From: JANMDN01 sp031376285
GTDB taxonomy: Bacteria; Actinomycetota; Thermoleophilia; Miltoncostaeales; Miltoncostaeaceae
NCBI GenBank assembly: GCA_031376285.1
Contig: JANMDN010000066.1
Span: forward strand, 18,453-82,452
Length of the DNA: 64,000 bases
Direction: 5' to 3'
The translations under genes and the position numbers were made by a program. The notes below the pieces were generated by a model that was not told the origin of the DNA, searched no databases, and saw nothing but the letters and a program-made list of their open reading frames with translations. This document shows, piece after piece, positions 1 through 6,762 of this stretch (position 1 is the stretch's first letter; every line of letters begins with the position of its first letter).

Positions 1-36
1 GTCCGGCGGCGGGACCGCGCCGATATCGGAGTTCGT

Positions 37-1155
37 GTGCGCATCGCAATCATCGCCCCGCCCTGGATCCCCGTTCCCCCACCCGCCTATGGCGGTGTCG
101 AGCAGGTCGTCGCACTCCAAGCCGAGGGTCTCGCCCGGCTCGGGCACGACGTGACGCTTTTTGCCCCGCCCGGATCGATCGTTCCGGGCGTGCGTACGTG
201 CGAAAGCCCGATCGAGCTTCCAGAGCAGATCGGCCAGGTCGATGTTGAAGCACGTCGCCTCACCGCACTCATTGACGAACTTGCCGACTTCGACATCTTG
301 CTGGACCACTCGAGCCCGGAAGGCCTCGCGCTCGTCGCGCGCGCCCGCACACCGATCGTGCATGTTGCCCACGGTCCGATTGACCGCGCGTGCGCACACC
401 ACTACCGCTCAGTGGCGACTCTCAATCGGAACGTCCATCTCGTTGCGATCAGCGACTCCCAACGACGCAGCGCGCCAACCGTCCCCTTCACCGACGTCTG
501 CCACAACGGCATCGACGTCGACGCGATTCCGTTCCGGCCCGAGCGCGGCGGCTATCTCGCGTTTTTGGGCCGAATGTGCCCCGAGAAGGGCCCTGCGGAG
601 GCCATAGCGATCGCAAAAGCGGCGGGGCGCAAGCTCCTCATCGCCGCGAAATGCCGCGAGGAGCTTGAGCAAGCCTACTTCGAGCGGGAGATTCGTCCGC
701 ATCTGGGCGAAGACATCGTGTGGATGGGCGAAGTCGATCGCCACGAAAAGTATGACTTCCTCGGACGCGCTGATGCGTTGCTCTTTCCCATCTCCTGGGA
801 TGAACCGTTTGGTCTTGTCATGGCTGAGGCGATGGCCACCGGGACGCCGGTCCTCGCGACCGCACGAGGCGCGGTCCCCGAGGTTGTTCGCGATGGCCTC
901 AGCGGTTTCGTTCGCTCGGACCCCGCGGAGCTCGTGCCCCTCGTCGACCGCCTCAATACGATCGACCGGATGCGGTGTCGCCACTGGGCACAGGAGCAGT
1001 TCTCAAGCGAGGCAATGGCACTGCGATATGACCGGCTGCTCTCCCGCGCGGCCGGCGGGCTGACGCTTCGCGCGAATATGCGCAGCGAGGCCGCAGCCCC
1101 GAGACCCGCTCGTCGGCTGACTCACATCTCGCTTGGCGGCGGCGTTGCTGGGTGA
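37..1155 (+). CDS. GT-B glycosyltransferase, family 4-like
   Basis: A 372-aa protein with a GT4 (GT-B fold) layout. The N-terminus has the short beta strand and glycine loop of the acceptor domain (PPAYGGVEQVV, about residues 15-25). The C-terminal half has the donor-domain signature: FLGRMCPEKG near residue 176 and the E-P-F-G-L-x-x-x-E-A-M-A-x-G-T-P-V block near residue 260, which binds the nucleotide-sugar. The family transfers a sugar from a nucleotide donor to glycan or lipid acceptors on the cytoplasmic side; the acceptor is not predictable here. The start is GTG. Length is normal for the family. The last 35 residues are Arg/Ala-rich and probably not part of the fold. No neighbouring glycan genes are visible, so the gene may end an operon that lies upstream of the window. 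Confidence 0.88.
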   Translation: MRIAIIAPPWIPVPPPAYGGVEQVVALQAEGLARLGHDVTLFAPPGSIVPGVRTCESPIELPEQIGQVDVEARRLTALIDELADFDILLDHSSPEGLALVARARTPIVHVAHGPIDRACAHHYRSVATLNRNVHLVAISDSQRRSAPTVPFTDVCHNGIDVDAIPFRPERGGYLAFLGRMCPEKGPAEAIAIAKAAGRKLLIAAKCREELEQAYFEREIRPHLGEDIVWMGEVDRHEKYDFLGRADALLFPISWDEPFGLVMAEAMATGTPVLATARGAVPEVVRDGLSGFVRSDPAELVPLVDRLNTIDRMRCRHWAQEQFSSEAMALRYDRLLSRAAGGLTLRANMRSEAAAPRPARRLTHISLGGGVAG

Positions 1156-1506
1156 GCCCTCCCCCAGACGAGGCAATGATGGCGACCGAGGCAATCGCGA
1201 CACCGGCCATCTCAGACCAAGTCATGCCGCCAGAGCACGAGGTAGGTCGGTTGATCGACGTTCACGGATACACCAGCACCCGACGGGGGTGGCCGAGGCG
1301 GCGGAGGACGAATCAGAGCCGGAGCAAGCCGACGCATTCTGCGCTGAGCGGGTCCGGCCCGTCCGCCCGGTGAGGACCAACGCGAATGACTCTGGCGGAT
1401 TGAAAGATCAACTCGATGAGGCCCCGCCTAGAGAGCCTTCCAGCGAGCGAGACTCCGCAACAGCTCCGAGGGGCCCGGCGAACCCCCGGGCTGATCTCAG
1501 CGGTCG
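1156..1506. other. Intergenic region without recognisable gene
   Basis: About 350 bases between the glycosyltransferase and a convergent small membrane-protein gene. Reading frames exist on both strands, but they are Arg/Pro-rich, lack ribosome-binding sites and match no family I know. I see no strong terminator hairpin. Confidence 0.4.
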
Positions 1507-1896
1507 TTAGTGGATGGGATTTGACGCCTCAGATGAGGCGCTACTGCGGCTCACCGGCGGAGCTACGCCGTGGTCGTGGCTGGACTGGTGGTTCGGCCTT
1601 TTGAGGAGGCGAGAGGCCAGGAGCCCACCGGCAACAGCCACAATCCCGATGCGACCGGCCAGCGTCCGGAGCCTGCGGCGACGCTCCCCGCGTCGGACCG
1701 TGTCGAGCCACTCAGTCGCGGGCTGCGAGAACGCTCCGAGCCGCCCAACGATGTCCCGACCGGGTCGCCCCGTCAGCTTCGAGACTGCCTCGTACGCTCG
1801 TTGGCGAGTCTTCTGGTCGCGTGCCGCAGTGCGGACGACTGGCGCGATCAGGAGCGCCAATCGTCGGGTCTGCTCCTCCAGCGGGGGACGATTCAT
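1507..1896 (-). CDS. Small single-pass membrane protein, unknown function
   Basis: A 129-aa protein not assigned to a family. The first 75 residues are charged and probably helical (Arg-rich). They are followed by one hydrophobic segment (GRIGIVAVAGGLLASRLL, about residues 83-100) and a polar His/Ser-rich tail. This suggests a cytoplasmic N-terminal domain anchored by one membrane helix. The start is supported by a GGAGG ribosome-binding site seven bases upstream of the ATG. It stands alone on the minus strand. Function unknown. Confidence 0.6.
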   Translation of the reverse strand: MNRPPLEEQTRRLALLIAPVVRTAARDQKTRQRAYEAVSKLTGRPGRDIVGRLGAFSQPATEWLDTVRRGERRRRLRTLAGRIGIVAVAGGLLASRLLKRPNHQSSHDHGVAPPVSRSSASSEASNPIH

Positions 1897-2265
1897 GAAT
1901 TGCCTCCAAGGTCGTTGTCAAGTCACGTGAGTGCCATGCACTACGTCTTGCCCGCAACGCCCGAAGGTCAAACACGTCCCACCGAGTCAGACGCCAAACG
2001 CCGAAGGGGACCATGATCGTTGCAACCGTCATCTCACGCGATGCACGCGAGGAAACGTGCCGCCAGGGTCCGTCGCGAACGGGTAAGGGCGCCTCCGCGC
2101 GAGGAAAACGAGGCCGAGCAGCGATGCGAAGGAAGCGGAGCCGGGTCGGGGGGTGGACCATTGTTCATTCAGCGCCAGGAAGGCTGGCGGCCCCTTCTCC
2201 GCCGCCGCGTGACGCGAGAGCGACGTGGGCACCAGATCTGAATCCGACCTGGTCTGTCCGGTCGG
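1897..2265. other. Intergenic region without recognisable gene
   Basis: About 370 bases between two minus-strand genes. The frames in it are Arg-rich shadows with no ribosome-binding site, and I see no RNA gene. It probably holds the promoter of the downstream small membrane-protein gene. Confidence 0.35.
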
Positions 2266-2871
2266 CTACCCGGTTGGCTCCTCGTCCGCATTCGTTGGAA
2301 GGAGCGCCCGAACGTCCAGGACCGCCTGGGCGATGTCGATCAGTTTGCGGTTAGCCTTGCGTGAATGGTCGCGCAGCATGAGGAACGCCGCTTCTTCGTC
2401 GATCCCGTGGCGCTCCATCAGGACTCCCTTCGCGCGCTCGGTCAGCGCGCGACGTCCGAAGGCACCCTCAAGGTCGTGGTACTCGGCAAATCGGTGCAGG
2501 ACGACCTCGATTGCGCCCTCGAACTGGTCGTCCCCGGAGTCGCTACTGGTGATGTAGGCGAACACACCGCGCTTGGCGGCCTGACGGATGAACGCGGGAT
2601 CCTCGACATCGAGCAAGGCGATCACCGGACAGGTCGCCTCGCGCACGATGCTGCCGATGAGCTCGAGCGCATTGGCGCTGCTCTCGCCGACGGCGACGAT
2701 CGCGACATCGACCGGCTCCTGTTCGGTCAGCGCGGCAACGGCCGCGATGTTGGTCTCTTTCGCGATGACGTCGTGCCCAAGCGCCATTACGACGCGTGCG
2801 ACCCGTTCAAGGTGATCGTGTCGCACATCGGCCAAAAGGACCCGCAGTTGCTGTCTTGGTCCGTTTTTCAT
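2266..2871 (-). CDS. ANTAR-domain response regulator
   Basis: A 201-aa protein with an N-terminal receiver-like domain (about residues 8-125) and a C-terminal ANTAR domain (about 135-190). The ANTAR part shows the expected three-helix pattern with R-A-L-T-x-x-A-K-G-V-L-M-E-R-H-G, then E-E-A-A-F-x-x-L-R and a final helix with I-A-Q-A-V-L. ANTAR domains bind paired RNA hairpins and prevent transcription termination. The receiver domain has V-L-L-A-D at its first acidic pocket but lacks a clear phospho-acceptor Asp at the usual place (V-D-V-A-I-V-A-V), so it may be activated without phosphorylation. The chosen ATG begins M-K-N-G-P; the open frame extends about 33 codons upstream but is not family-like there. 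Confidence 0.85.
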   Translation of the reverse strand: MKNGPRQQLRVLLADVRHDHLERVARVVMALGHDVIAKETNIAAVAALTEQEPVDVAIVAVGESSANALELIGSIVREATCPVIALLDVEDPAFIRQAAKRGVFAYITSSDSGDDQFEGAIEVVLHRFAEYHDLEGAFGRRALTERAKGVLMERHGIDEEAAFLMLRDHSRKANRKLIDIAQAVLDVRALLPTNADEEPTG

Positions 2872-3148
2872 GCTTGCCACCGAGACTACCCACAGTCTCC
2901 GTCGTCTAAACCGCCCAGCCGAGTCGCCATGATGATAGACTCTTGTCGCGGCCCCAGCACCCGGCTGCACGGACGTCGATCCAATCCGCTCGGCGTTCCC
3001 GCGAAGTTGGCTTCAGCCATCGAGGCCAGCGTCGATTTGATCGTTGAGGTGCTTTCGTGGTCGGACACGTGACTGCGTATCAGGTTTTCTCATGTGCCGC
3101 CCGGCACGGGTGCGCGCCCTCGCTGGTCGCTCGCAAGGGACGTGCCCG

Positions 3149-3508
3149 GTGGTGAGCTGGCGCGAGCGCGAGGCGCGCAATGAGGCGCGCTTCCGTCACC
3201 AGAACGAATGGATCGGCGACGCAAACGAGCGCTACGGCGCGGACCACATGATGGCATTCGTCTGCGAATGCGGCGACGCCGAGTGCACCCAACCGATCGA
3301 GCTGACCAAAGCCGAGTATGAAACCGTGCGCGCGACGTCCAATCGTTTCGCCGTTGTTCCAAATCACGAGAACCCCGAGTCGGAAGAGGTCGTGAGCGAA
3401 TGTTCGCGCTTTGCCGTCATCGACAAAATCGAGGGCTGGGGACTGCGAATCGCGCGCGACACTGACCCGCGCACAGGATCTGGTGCGTGGCCGATGAGGC
3501 GCTCATGA
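3149..3508 (+). CDS. Conserved actinobacterial small protein with a C-E-C-x(4)-C motif
   Basis: A protein of about 119 aa of a small, mostly actinobacterial type recognised by its pattern: N-E-A-R-F-R-x-x-N-E-W-I near the start, F-V-C-E-C-G-D-A-E-C in the middle, then I-E-L-T-x-x-E-Y-E-x-V-R-A and R-F-A-V-V-P-x-H-E. The three close cysteines could hold a metal, but the biochemical role is unknown. I chose the GTG at 3149 because an AAGGGA ribosome-binding site lies eight bases upstream; the next codon is also GTG. The stop overlaps the start of the STAS gene by four bases (ATGA), so the two are probably co-translated and may both belong to a stress-signalling module. Confidence 0.7.
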   Translation: MVSWREREARNEARFRHQNEWIGDANERYGADHMMAFVCECGDAECTQPIELTKAEYETVRATSNRFAVVPNHENPESEEVVSECSRFAVIDKIEGWGLRIARDTDPRTGSGAWPMRRS

Positions 3509-3927
3509 CATCCGGCCCCGATGTGGGCGGGGTCACCGTCAAACACTGCGACTCCAACGGCACCTGGCTCATCGCGCTCTCGGGAGAGCACGACCTGTCG
3601 ACAACGCCGCTCATCGAGAAAGCGACCGGCGACATCTGGTCGCGTTGCTCGACCGCCGTGATCGACGTGAGCCAAACCACCTTCATCGATTCGTCCGTGA
3701 TCAACTGGCTCGTTCGCTCACGCGACGCCCTCGCGGCCACGGGACAGGGCGCCGTGCGGTTGGTCTACGGGCCGCCGAGCACTCCGGCAGCCCGACTCGT
3801 CAAACAGCTCGGGCTACCGGACATGATCGCGTGCTATCCGACGCGTGATGAGGCCCTGGCCAACACCTCCACCCTCCCCGGGCTCGGAGTCATCGCTCCC
3901 CCGGCGGCCCAGGCCGTCGCGGGGTGA
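3505..3927 (+). CDS. STAS-domain protein (anti-sigma factor antagonist type)
   Basis: About 140 aa, essentially one STAS domain. It has the beta strand W-L-I-A-L-S-G-E-H-D-L near residue 22 and the switch region V-I-D-V-S-x-T-x-F-I-D-S-S-V-I-N near residue 58. In anti-anti-sigma factors a Ser in this D-S-S position is phosphorylated by a partner kinase/anti-sigma factor. Such proteins free a sigma factor by binding its anti-sigma factor in the cytoplasm. The ATG at 3505 overlaps the stop of the preceding gene; a GTG at 3487 is also possible. No kinase partner lies beside it, but a sigma-like gene lies 200 bases downstream on the other strand. Confidence 0.82.
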   Translation: MTSGPDVGGVTVKHCDSNGTWLIALSGEHDLSTTPLIEKATGDIWSRCSTAVIDVSQTTFIDSSVINWLVRSRDALAATGQGAVRLVYGPPSTPAARLVKQLGLPDMIACYPTRDEALANTSTLPGLGVIAPPAAQAVAG

Positions 3928-4138
3928 TCCTGCGGCAACCACCAGACTGAGACCGCGACGAGTTCCTTCGAACGGGTGGACCGGCCCCCGTACCAGGGTG
4001 TCCGCGGCCCCCGGTCGATCGTTACGCCGCAGAAGCGCTGAGGAACGCCGACCGCGGAGTTGCCGTGAGCCGGGCTGCGCACCAACTGAGCACTCGCCCG
4101 CCGGTACCGCTCTGCGTCGGTCAACGCATCGGTTGTTC

Positions 4139-4663
4139 TCAGTCCGCGGTGGGTCGCGCGGAAGCACCGCCGCGCCCCAACGACCGCGCCTCGTCGCCAC
4201 TCAGCATCGTGCGCATGGTTCGCATCGCGGCCGCCAGGAGGCTGATCACTTCGCCACGTGGGAGACCCGTCGCACCCGCAATCGCCGTCGCGCTGAGGCG
4301 CCCGAGCATTGTGAGCTCAATCACCTCTCGCTGAGCCTCGGGAAGCAAAGCGATGACATCGGGCACCGACAGGGCATCCGTGTCCACGTCTGGTCGACGT
4401 TGAGCGTGGCGGGCGGGCGTTTGGGGCGTCGACCGGGCGACCTCGACCGCCTCGCGGCGCACGAAGCAAAGGAGGCTCGCGTCGTCAACCCGGGCGCCAC
4501 CTGGCATGAGCGCGGGCAGCTTGAAGGCCGCGACCACGACCTCCGCGGCGCGCTTCTCGTCGCCCAGTGTCCAAACCGCAAGCGCCCACGCCTGCGACCC
4601 GAGTCGATCAAAGACCTCGCCGACCGCCCCGGCCGGCGCCGATACCCGGTGTCGCAACGTCAC
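4139..4663 (-). CDS. Sigma-70 region 4-like regulator (ECF-type, degenerate N-terminal half)
   Basis: About 174 aa from the GTG at 4663. The C-terminal half matches sigma region 4: D-V-I-A-L-L-P-E-A-Q-R-E-V-I-E-L, L-G-R-L-S-A-x-A-I-A-x-A-T-G-L-P-R-G-E-V-I and M-R-T-M-R, the helix-turn-helix that reads -35 elements. The N-terminal half has only weak likeness to region 2 (V-F-D-R-L-G-S-Q-A-W-A-L-A-V-W), and a clear -10 recognition helix is not visible. It could be a divergent ECF sigma factor or a sigma-like DNA-binding regulator. The frame stays open to a TTG at 4720, but the GTG at 4663 overlaps the stop of a 54-codon gene by four bases (GTGA), which favours the shorter start and translational coupling. 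Confidence 0.7.
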   Translation of the reverse strand: MTLRHRVSAPAGAVGEVFDRLGSQAWALAVWTLGDEKRAAEVVVAAFKLPALMPGGARVDDASLLCFVRREAVEVARSTPQTPARHAQRRPDVDTDALSVPDVIALLPEAQREVIELTMLGRLSATAIAGATGLPRGEVISLLAAAMRTMRTMLSGDEARSLGRGGASARPTAD

Positions 4664-4824
4664 CTCGGAACGTCGGTGGCCGACTGCTTGGGTTCCCCGC
4701 GCAGTTCCGTTGCTTGACAACGGTCGAGGGCCAGGCGCACGGCGGTCTCGGTGGCGTCTCGCAATTCCGTGCGAGCGGCGCGGATACGTTCATCAGCCTG
4801 CTCGTTGACGGTGTCGATGTTCAT
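4660..4824 (-). CDS. 54-aa charged helical protein coupled to the sigma-like gene
   Basis: A 54-codon ORF starting with ATG at 4824 and ending at 4660-4662. A good ribosome-binding site (AGGGGA, five bases upstream) precedes it, and its stop overlaps the GTG of the sigma-like gene (GTGA). The peptide is rich in alternating charges (D-E-R-I-R-A-A-R-T-E-L-R-D-A-T-E) and should form one amphipathic helix. It has no membrane segment and no Cys pair except a single Cys near residue 36. I do not recognise a family. Because of the coupling, a role as a partner or inhibitor of the sigma-like protein is possible, but that is inference. Confidence 0.6.
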   Translation of the reverse strand: MNIDTVNEQADERIRAARTELRDATETAVRLALDRCQATELRGEPKQSATDVPR

Positions 4825-5255
4825 GTGGCTTCCCCTGCGTTTCGCTGACGCCCTCTGCCATACCCCGCCTTCGTCGGACCAAACGCACGGAGGTTGGACT
4901 GGCAGCTCGAAAGGTCAGCAGCGGGCCACTACCCCATTCGATTCGTCTCGCCATCAAGACATGATGAGCACAAGCATCATTCGATGTGCCGACAGTCTTG
5001 ACGAGGTCGCGCGGGACCGACGGACGGCCCGGGCGAGGCAAAGGCCACGGGCAGCCTGACGAGCTTGCGCCGTACTCCGTACACCGTCTTGGCATCGATC
5101 CTGATGGGGATAGGCCAAAAGCGGGCTTCTCCTTGACCTTGTCACGCAGATGGTCGGTCCGGACGAGCGGGAAGGAGCACTTCGCCGGCAATCAATTCCG
5201 GCACGAGATCCTCGGAAGACGTTTCGCGACCGACCGCGCTGGGTATCGACCGCGC
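4825..5255. other. Intergenic region without recognisable gene
   Basis: About 430 bases upstream of the 54-aa gene, so it should contain the promoter of the sigma-like operon. Frames on both strands here are low-quality, and I see no tRNA, hairpin terminator or repeat that stands out. Confidence 0.35.
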
Positions 5256-5799
5256 ATGCGTTCGATCGTAGCCTTGCTCGCAATCGGCGCCGCGGCCACT
5301 GCGGCGCTTGCCTTCACACGGAAGAGACCGCAACACCCGGCGGCGGTGCATGCCCCTGTGCGCGCCGCACCATCCGTGATGATCGTCCCTGAGCGACGAC
5401 GGGTTGCACCCCCATTGGCGCGGTTTCCGGCCCCTCCCGGCGCTCCCTGCGCGGGTGGTCGGGGTCGAGGCTCTCGGTGCTGGTGGCTCAGGCTGGCTCA
5501 CAGGACGGCGGGGCGCGGCGGTCTGGCGGGCGGAGGTCACCGAGCGCGCGCCGGGGCGCCGGCCTGCCTTGCGGACGATCGCGCCCGAGTGCGTCCGCCA
5601 CTGCAAGTCGCCCGACCTTCGGGTCGACGCCGACGGACTCAACCGCGCGACAATCAGACTCACGATCGGCGCAGCCCGCGGGCACGCACGTTCGGATGTG
5701 ATCGGCTCCGGCGAAACCGTCGACGCCGCCCGTTTCCGATGCTCAAACCGTGGCGGTGACGAACCTAATGCCCCCTCCCGAGCGGAGTTGCGCGCATGA
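5256..5799 (+). pseudogene. Possible broken exported-protein gene (one frameshift)
   Basis: The first 44 codons from ATG 5256 look like a real N-terminus: a short positive start, then a hydrophobic stretch (IVALLAIGAAATAALAF) resembling a signal peptide or anchor. Near base 5385 the coding-like signal (G/C third positions, no stops) moves from this frame to the +1 frame, which then runs to a TGA at 5797-5799 and contains W-L-T-G-R-R-G-A-A-V-W-R-A-E-V. No ribosome-binding site is visible and no family is recognised. It may be a degraded secreted protein, or not a gene at all. Confidence 0.25.
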
Positions 5800-5929
5800 C
5801 CCTGGGTAGCGACGAAACGAACAAGCGGTTGAACGACGACGGTCGGTCGGTCGCGTTGACGTCATCGTCCTGTATCCGGTTGATCCTCACCAGGACGCTC
5901 TCCGGCGGACCGACCGGAGGTCTGAGTCG

Positions 5930-6406
5930 GTGACGCCACCCGAAGGACTCGTCGACGCTCCCGATGGTTCACAGAGCCGCCTTGACCGCGAGCTGATCGA
6001 GTTGACCAACGAGCTTCGTATCATCCTGCCGGGGGTGCAGGTCTTGTTTGCGTTCCTTCTGACGGTGCCGTTCACGAACCGTTTCGCCTCGGTGAACAAT
6101 GTGCAGCGCTCGGCCTACTTCGTTGCCCTGATCGGCGCGGCGTTGGCGGCCGCCCTCCTCATCTCCCCGGCCGCATTCCACCGCATTCGCTTCCGTCAAA
6201 GGGACAAGAAGCACATGCTGGTCATTGCAAACCGCGCGGCGGTCGCTGGTCTAGCGCTACTCGCATTGGCCATGAGTGCGTCGGTTCTCGTCGTCGCCGA
6301 CGTTGTCGTCGGCACCGTCGGCGCGTGGACCATGACCGCGATCGTTGCTACGGCCCTTGGCGGGCTCTGGTTCGGGCTTCCTCTTCACCGGCGGGCAACA
6401 CGCTGA
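5930..6406 (+). CDS. DUF6328 family four-helix membrane protein
   Basis: A 158-aa protein from a GTG start. It has the family hallmark near residue 25: L-T-N-E-L-R-I-I-L-P-G-V-Q-V-L-F-A-F-L-L, then T-V-P-F-T-N-R-F. Four hydrophobic segments follow (about residues 33-48, 63-85, 100-125 and 130-150), with a charged loop R-F-R-Q-R-D-K-K-H in the middle. The family is common in actinobacteria and has no established function. It sits in the inner membrane. The gene stands alone and is followed by a very short membrane-peptide ORF. Confidence 0.8.
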   Translation: MTPPEGLVDAPDGSQSRLDRELIELTNELRIILPGVQVLFAFLLTVPFTNRFASVNNVQRSAYFVALIGAALAAALLISPAAFHRIRFRQRDKKHMLVIANRAAVAGLALLALAMSASVLVVADVVVGTVGAWTMTAIVATALGGLWFGLPLHRRATR

Positions 6407-6557
6407 CCGGCACGCTGGCGCGTGAGGTTTCGGGTGGCATGCAAACGGGTATCGTCTCAGTGCGGCTCCGGCGCGGAAAGCGCCGCCGCTCTTGATCTGA
6501 TGCGTAACCGCTCGTGATGAACGGGCGGGAGCGCTCCAACAAGCGGAGGAGCTTCTC

Positions 6558-6617
6558 ATGTATATCGGACTCGGCGGTCTCCTTCTCATCATCATCCTCT
6601 TGATCGTTCTCTTCTAA
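6558..6617 (+). CDS. 19-aa hydrophobic membrane peptide
   Basis: A 20-codon ORF (ATG to TAA) coding for a very hydrophobic peptide beginning M-Y-I-G-L-G-G and ending L-I-V-L-F. It is preceded by a strong ribosome-binding site (GGAGGAGC, five bases upstream). Tiny single-helix peptides of this M-Y-I-G type recur in actinobacterial genomes to my recollection, but have no known role. The peptide is just long enough to cross the membrane once. Support is the ribosome-binding site plus the uninterrupted hydrophobicity. Confidence 0.5.
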   Translation: MYIGLGGLLLIIILLIVLF

Positions 6618-6762
6618 ACGCCTTGTCCTGAGCCTCGGGAGCCTCACGAATCAAGTGGGCGGCTCGAGCGACAGGCTGGTGGCGCACGCGTAGCGTTTCG
6701 ATCCTGGTCAATCGGGTACCGCTCAACACGACCGAACGCGCGCTACTCCAGACAGGGAACCC

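Noticed and set aside
953..1225. A 90-codon minus-strand frame with a hydrophobic start (M-A-G-V-A-I-A-S-V-A-I-I)
   Set aside because: Overlaps the end of the glycosyltransferase gene, lacks a ribosome-binding site and becomes Arg-rich after 25 codons.
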